From positions 62,001 to 126,000 of the forward strand of contig CP087969.1 of assembly GCA_024703915.1 (NCBI GenBank): DNA of 64,000 nucleotides, in the 5' to 3' direction. Positions 61,146-64,000 of this stretch are shown here, piece after piece. The notes under the pieces were generated by a model, which was not told where the DNA came from, did not search any database, and saw nothing but the letters and a program-made list of their open reading frames with translations. Every line of letters begins with the position of its first letter. Positions within the stretch are counted from its first letter, which is position 1. Made by a program: the position numbers and the translations under genes. The stretch is from Massilia sp. H-1. GTDB lineage: Bacteria; Pseudomonadota; Gammaproteobacteria; Burkholderiales; Burkholderiaceae_D.

Positions 61146-61604
61146 TCAAACGGCAGACAATTTACACATCGTCGGGCCGAAATCCAGATCCTTCAGGGCG
61201 TCCTTCTGGATGTGCCACTCAGGCCGTTTTTTCACCTCGGCCAGCGAGAAAGGCCCGTACACCTTGCGAGCCTTCGCATCAATCCTGAAATACTCGCAGG
61301 TGTCGGCGAGTTGGAAATTCCAGATTCCCCCTTCTATCTTCTGCCGGTGCACCGGACGCCTGGACACGAAGACCCCCTGGCCTTGCACGATAAATTCCTC
61401 CACCTTCGCGTGGACGACAAAGCGAGAAACACCGTCTTGTTCCTCGGTTATCGAATTCTGAAAGCCACCGGAATGCGTAAAATAGTAATCACCCGCGAGA
61501 TGCAATTCCCCATCCCGCGCTCCCGGCATGCCGCCTATGGCCGCAACGACCAAGACACCCGCTGCGGCCAAACCAAACAAAAGTACCTTGACGACCACCC
61601 TCAT
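61146..61604 (-). CDS. Orphan membrane-anchored protein 3
   Basis: 152 residues, unbroken. One N-terminal membrane helix (KVLLFGLAAAGVLVVAAIGG) is followed by GDYYFTHSGGFQNSITEEQ, VHAKVEEFIVQGQGVFVSRR and a C-terminal YFRIDAKARKVYGPFSLAEV. The length and layout resemble orphan protein 2, but the sequences do not align by eye. No family recognised. The ATG at 61604 gives the shortest lead to the helix. Confidence 0.55.
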   Translation of the reverse strand: MRVVVKVLLFGLAAAGVLVVAAIGGMPGARDGELHLAGDYYFTHSGGFQNSITEEQDGVSRFVVHAKVEEFIVQGQGVFVSRRPVHRQKIEGGIWNFQLADTCEYFRIDAKARKVYGPFSLAEVKKRPEWHIQKDALKDLDFGPTMCKLSAV

Positions 61605-61820
61605 GCCATTGTTCCTGCTTTCTTTTTGCGCCCAGTACGGGAGATGCGATTTTGTCGTGAACCAGCGTAGAACAGGTTTGCCCCGATTCCCCAAACAGGC
61701 GCGACGGCCATTTCAGCTATTTCGACAAGTCTTCATTCGTGATTGTCTGGGCTCGAAACCGGGCAATCGTACACGACTCCCATCCGGAATCGTGAAGAGA
61801 TCGAGGTGCAAGCAAACAAA

Positions 61821-61853
61821 AAAGCCCGGCCGCTTCACAGCGACCGGGCTTTT
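61821..61853 (-). terminator. Hairpin terminator of the PEP-CTERM gene
   Basis: AAAGCCCGGCCGCT, loop TCAC and AGCGACCGGGCTTT form a stem with one mismatch. A T run follows on the minus strand. It lies 17 bases past the stop at 61870. Confidence 0.8.
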
Positions 61854-61869
61854 GAACGTGCTAAGACGA

Positions 61870-62428
61870 TTACTTGGCTTTGCGGCGGCGCGCTACAGCC
61901 ACACCGGCCAGGCCCAGGCCGAGCAGCAGCATCGATGCTGGCTCAGGCACCTGGGTGGTGCGGGTATTGGTGAACGAGAAGCTCAGGTCGTTGAAATCGA
62001 ACGGGCCGTTGTACAGATCTTCAAAGCTGACCAGGGTCGTGTTCGGCGCCCAGTTCTCTTGCACGCGCGTGGAACTGGCCGTCGCCGTTGCGGCTGGCCA
62101 GACCGGTGAAGTAGTCGGACTGGGTGTTGTTCACGTGCAGACGGAACACCAGTTCAGTACCCGACGCGAACGCGCCCAGGTTGACCGTGCTGCCCACGGC
62201 CGAACCGTGGTTATTGAACAGGAAGATGTCGTTACCGGCGATGCCGTCATCGGTCACCAGATACAGATCGTTGCTGTAGGAAGCCGAATTGCCTTCGTAG
62301 GTCGCCACGATTGCTCCGTTGCCAGCAAGCACTTCCAAGCCTTCGGTACCAGGGTCGGCGATCGGGAAAGCGAAGGCGGCGACGGGAGCTGCGAGGAATG
62401 CTGCGGCGATGATGTGACGAAGTTTCAT
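61870..62428 (-). CDS. PEP-CTERM surface protein
   Basis: About 186 residues. A signal peptide (IIAAAFLAAPVAAFA) is followed by a beta-rich middle part (DLYLVTDDGIAGNDIFLFNN, TELVFRLHVNNTQSDYFTGL) and the C-terminal sorting signal VPEPASMLLLGLGLAGVAVA with RRRKAK. The PEP-CTERM signal is processed by exosortase and the protein is thought to reach the surface or the polysaccharide matrix. The frame breaks near 62065 in RVQENW. Exosortase itself is not in the window. Confidence 0.9.
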
Positions 62429-62594
62429 TGGTGTTTACCCCTTTTTGAAAAGATGAGGGGACATAAGCACGCAGCGTGCCAGCGTACATACACGGCGAAA
62501 AATTCGATATGGATCAATGATTTAGAGCAAGCATTCGTCCGGCATATCGATTTGCTGATTGAAATTGTAAGATTTCCCGACATGCAAGTGCAAT

Positions 62595-62624
62595 AAAAAA
62601 CGCGGACGCCTTGCGGGGTCCGCG
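62595..62624 (-). terminator. Rho-independent terminator of dcd
   Basis: CGCGGAC (62601-62607) and GTCCGCG (62618-62624) around a 10-base loop, with a T run on the minus strand (the A run 62595-62600). It lies 23 bases past the dcd stop. Confidence 0.8.
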
Positions 62625-62646
62625 TTCCGGTCGGCGCCAGGCGCGA

Positions 62647-63215
62647 TCAGGTTTTTGGCAGCGTCACGCCGTGCTGGCCCTGGTATTTGCCGCCGCGGTC
62701 CTTGTACGAGGTTTCGCACACTTCGTCGCTTTCGAAGAACAGCACCTGCGCGCAGCCTTCGCCCGCGTAGATCTTGGCTAAAGCAGCGGCGTGGTGTTGG
62801 AGAATTCGAGCGTCACATAGCCTTCCCATTCAGGTTCGAACGGGGTCACGTTGACGATGATGCCGCAACGGGCGTAGGTCGATTTGCCCAGGCAGACGGT
62901 CAGCACGTTGCGCGGAATGCGGAAGTACTCGATCGTGCGCGCCAGCGCGAACGAGTTCGGCGGAATGATGCACACGTCGCTCTTGATGTCGACGAAGGAG
63001 TTCGAATCGAAGTTCTTCGGATCGACGATGGTGCTGTTGATGTTGGTGAAGACCTTGAATTCGTCCGCGCAGCGGATATCGTAGCTGTACGACGAGGTAC
63101 CGTAAGAGATGATCTTGCGGCCGTCGGCCTCACGTACCTGGCCAGGCTCGAACGGTTCGATCATGCCGGTGGCCAGGGCCGTGCAGCGGATCCATTTATC
63201 GCTTTTGATTGTCAT
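62647..63215 (-). CDS. dcd: dCTP deaminase
   Basis: Converts dCTP to dUTP for thymidylate synthesis. 188 residues. It opens [20 protein letters not shown], then [55 protein letters not shown] with the catalytic Glu region, and ends [14 protein letters not shown]. The span is 569 bases against 567 expected. The two extra bases sit at 62779, where a rebuilt CCGGCC (TPLPAKIYA) now reads CTTTAGCC on the coding strand. Confidence 0.95.
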
Positions 63216-63316
63216 CGTGGAGATTCTCTAGAGTGGGAGGTGAATTTCCACGATTTTACGCGAAAAGCGGCCTCAAGTCGCCTGTATCGGAGGGACCACG
63301 ACATCGCACTCGCGAC

Positions 63317-63370
63317 GGCGGGTGCCCATAGCACGCCTCCGAATCCGGTAAAGCGCCATGGGCACCCGCC
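63317..63370. repeat. Inverted repeat between dcd and the hydrolase gene
   Basis: Perfect 13-base arms GGCGGGTGCCCAT (63317-63329) and ATGGGCACCCGCC (63358-63370) with a 28-base loop. The right arm ends at the hydrolase stop codon. There is no T run, so it may be a palindromic repeat and not a terminator. Confidence 0.7.
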
Positions 63371-64000
63371 TACGCGAGTGCGGTGTGCGTGCGGCTCTGC
63401 CTTTCCAGCAGGCGCGCGATCATGTCGCGCGTCAGGCGCGCGGCCTTTTCCGGCGACTCCATCGGGAACAGGTGCCCGCCTTCGATCTCGCTGAAAAATT
63501 CACCCACCAGCGCGCGTGGCGGTCAGGCTTCTAGCCTGGCGCAGTTCCACCGAATCGGTCCCGCCGACAAAACCGATCGGCACCGGGTAATCGTCGTTCA
63601 TCAGCGAACCCAGATGATGCGGCAGCGCGCGGTAGATCTCGGTTTCGATCTCGCGCTTGAAGCGCAGCTGCACGCCTTCCGGATGCGGTTCGAGGCCTAC
63701 CGCGAGATAGTCTTCCAGCACCCCGGGCGCCCACGCCGCGAACATCGGTTTGCCGATGAAATGGTCGTACGCCGCCTTCGCGTCCGGCCACACGTTGCGG
63801 CGCTTTTGCGAGAACTTGGCCTAGGCGAAAAATTATCGCTCCAGGACTGCTTCTTGGTCACGCGCCACAGCATCGCGCGCCAGCCCGCCACCACGGGCGA
63901 GATCGAGCATCACCACGCAGCGCACCAGCTCCGGGCGCTGCTTGGCTGCCATCAGGCTGAGCATGCCGCCCAGGGAATGGCCGACCAGGATCACCGGCTC
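63370..64000 (-). CDS. Alpha/beta hydrolase, C-terminal part
   Basis: About 208 residues are visible; the start is outside the window. The nucleophile elbow VGHSLGGMLSLMAAKQ is near the right edge. Then come a cap region (KKQSWSDNFS, KAAYDHFIGKPMFAAW), the acid strand VPIGFVGGTDSVE and the catalytic His in EGGHLFPMESPE. Frames break at 63824 (rebuilt GCCGGC, now GCCTAGGC), near 63535 and near 63900. Substrate unknown. Confidence 0.85.

Noticed and set aside
59845..61617. Integron or insertion sequence around the orphan genes
   Set aside because: No integrase, transposase, terminal inverted repeats or target duplications are visible. Only the short repeats support a cassette idea.

Overview
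The window is a GC-rich chromosomal segment from a betaproteobacterium, most likely an Oxalobacteraceae member close to Massilia/Duganella (inference). The grounds are the gene styles and neighbourhoods (dnaQ-rnhA-methyltransferase-gloB beside tRNA-Val, aidB, upp, carAB), the many cyclic-di-GMP proteins, a PEP-CTERM surface protein, and intergenic palindromes built on GGGGTCAGACC. I see no insertion sequence, prophage, plasmid origin or CRISPR array.

Layout. 1-8.9 kb: a JmjC/cupin-like oxygenase and an RND efflux module (outer-membrane lipoprotein, TetR regulator, adaptor, pump, short-chain dehydrogenase), with two matching operator palindromes on either side of the regulator gene. 9.2-16.6 kb: tRNA-Val, dnaQ, rnhA, a methyltransferase, gloB, malate synthase, a LysR regulator, cspA, an Hpt protein and upp. 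16.6-25 kb: aidB, a GGDEF-EAL protein, an HDOD protein, a MerR regulator, an MFS transporter and aroC. 25.1-33.2 kb: a signalling block with a REC-DUF3369-GGDEF-EAL protein, a periplasmic beta-propeller GGDEF sensor, and a membrane-anchored alpha-helical rod of more than 500 residues ending in a receiver domain. 33.3-48 kb: PhzF, CBS, PLP-dependent sulfhydrylase, hydrolase, YihY, WrbA, FAD oxidase, an FtsX-type permease with a lipocalin-like partner, an MsbA-like exporter and threonine aldolase. 48.2-59.7 kb: thyA, a chemoreceptor, carB-carA, folA, a DUF4337 protein and a large amino-acid decarboxylase. 59.8-64 kb: three orphan secreted or membrane proteins separated by near-identical repeats, a PEP-CTERM protein, dcd and a partial hydrolase.

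A property of the whole sequence affects every gene call. Almost every gene, including single-copy housekeeping genes (carA, carB, thyA, folA, dcd, aroC, cspA), is broken by +1/+2 insertions. When the conserved protein is used to rebuild the original bases, these breaks fall on GCCGGC, which now reads as GCTTAAGC, GCTTAGGC, GCCTAAGC, GCCTAGGC, GCTAAGC or similar. A second class is loss of one GC dinucleotide, mostly in GCGCGC runs. I take these as sequencing or base-calling errors, probably at a modified motif, and not as pseudogenes. I therefore give each gene as one span from true start to true stop and note where the frame breaks.

The genes work together in a few visible groups: RND efflux under TetR control; pyrimidine and folate metabolism (upp, carAB, thyA, folA, dcd); and a c-di-GMP and phosphorelay network (two EAL proteins, one GGEEF sensor, one HDOD protein, an Hpt protein, the rod-receiver and a chemoreceptor).
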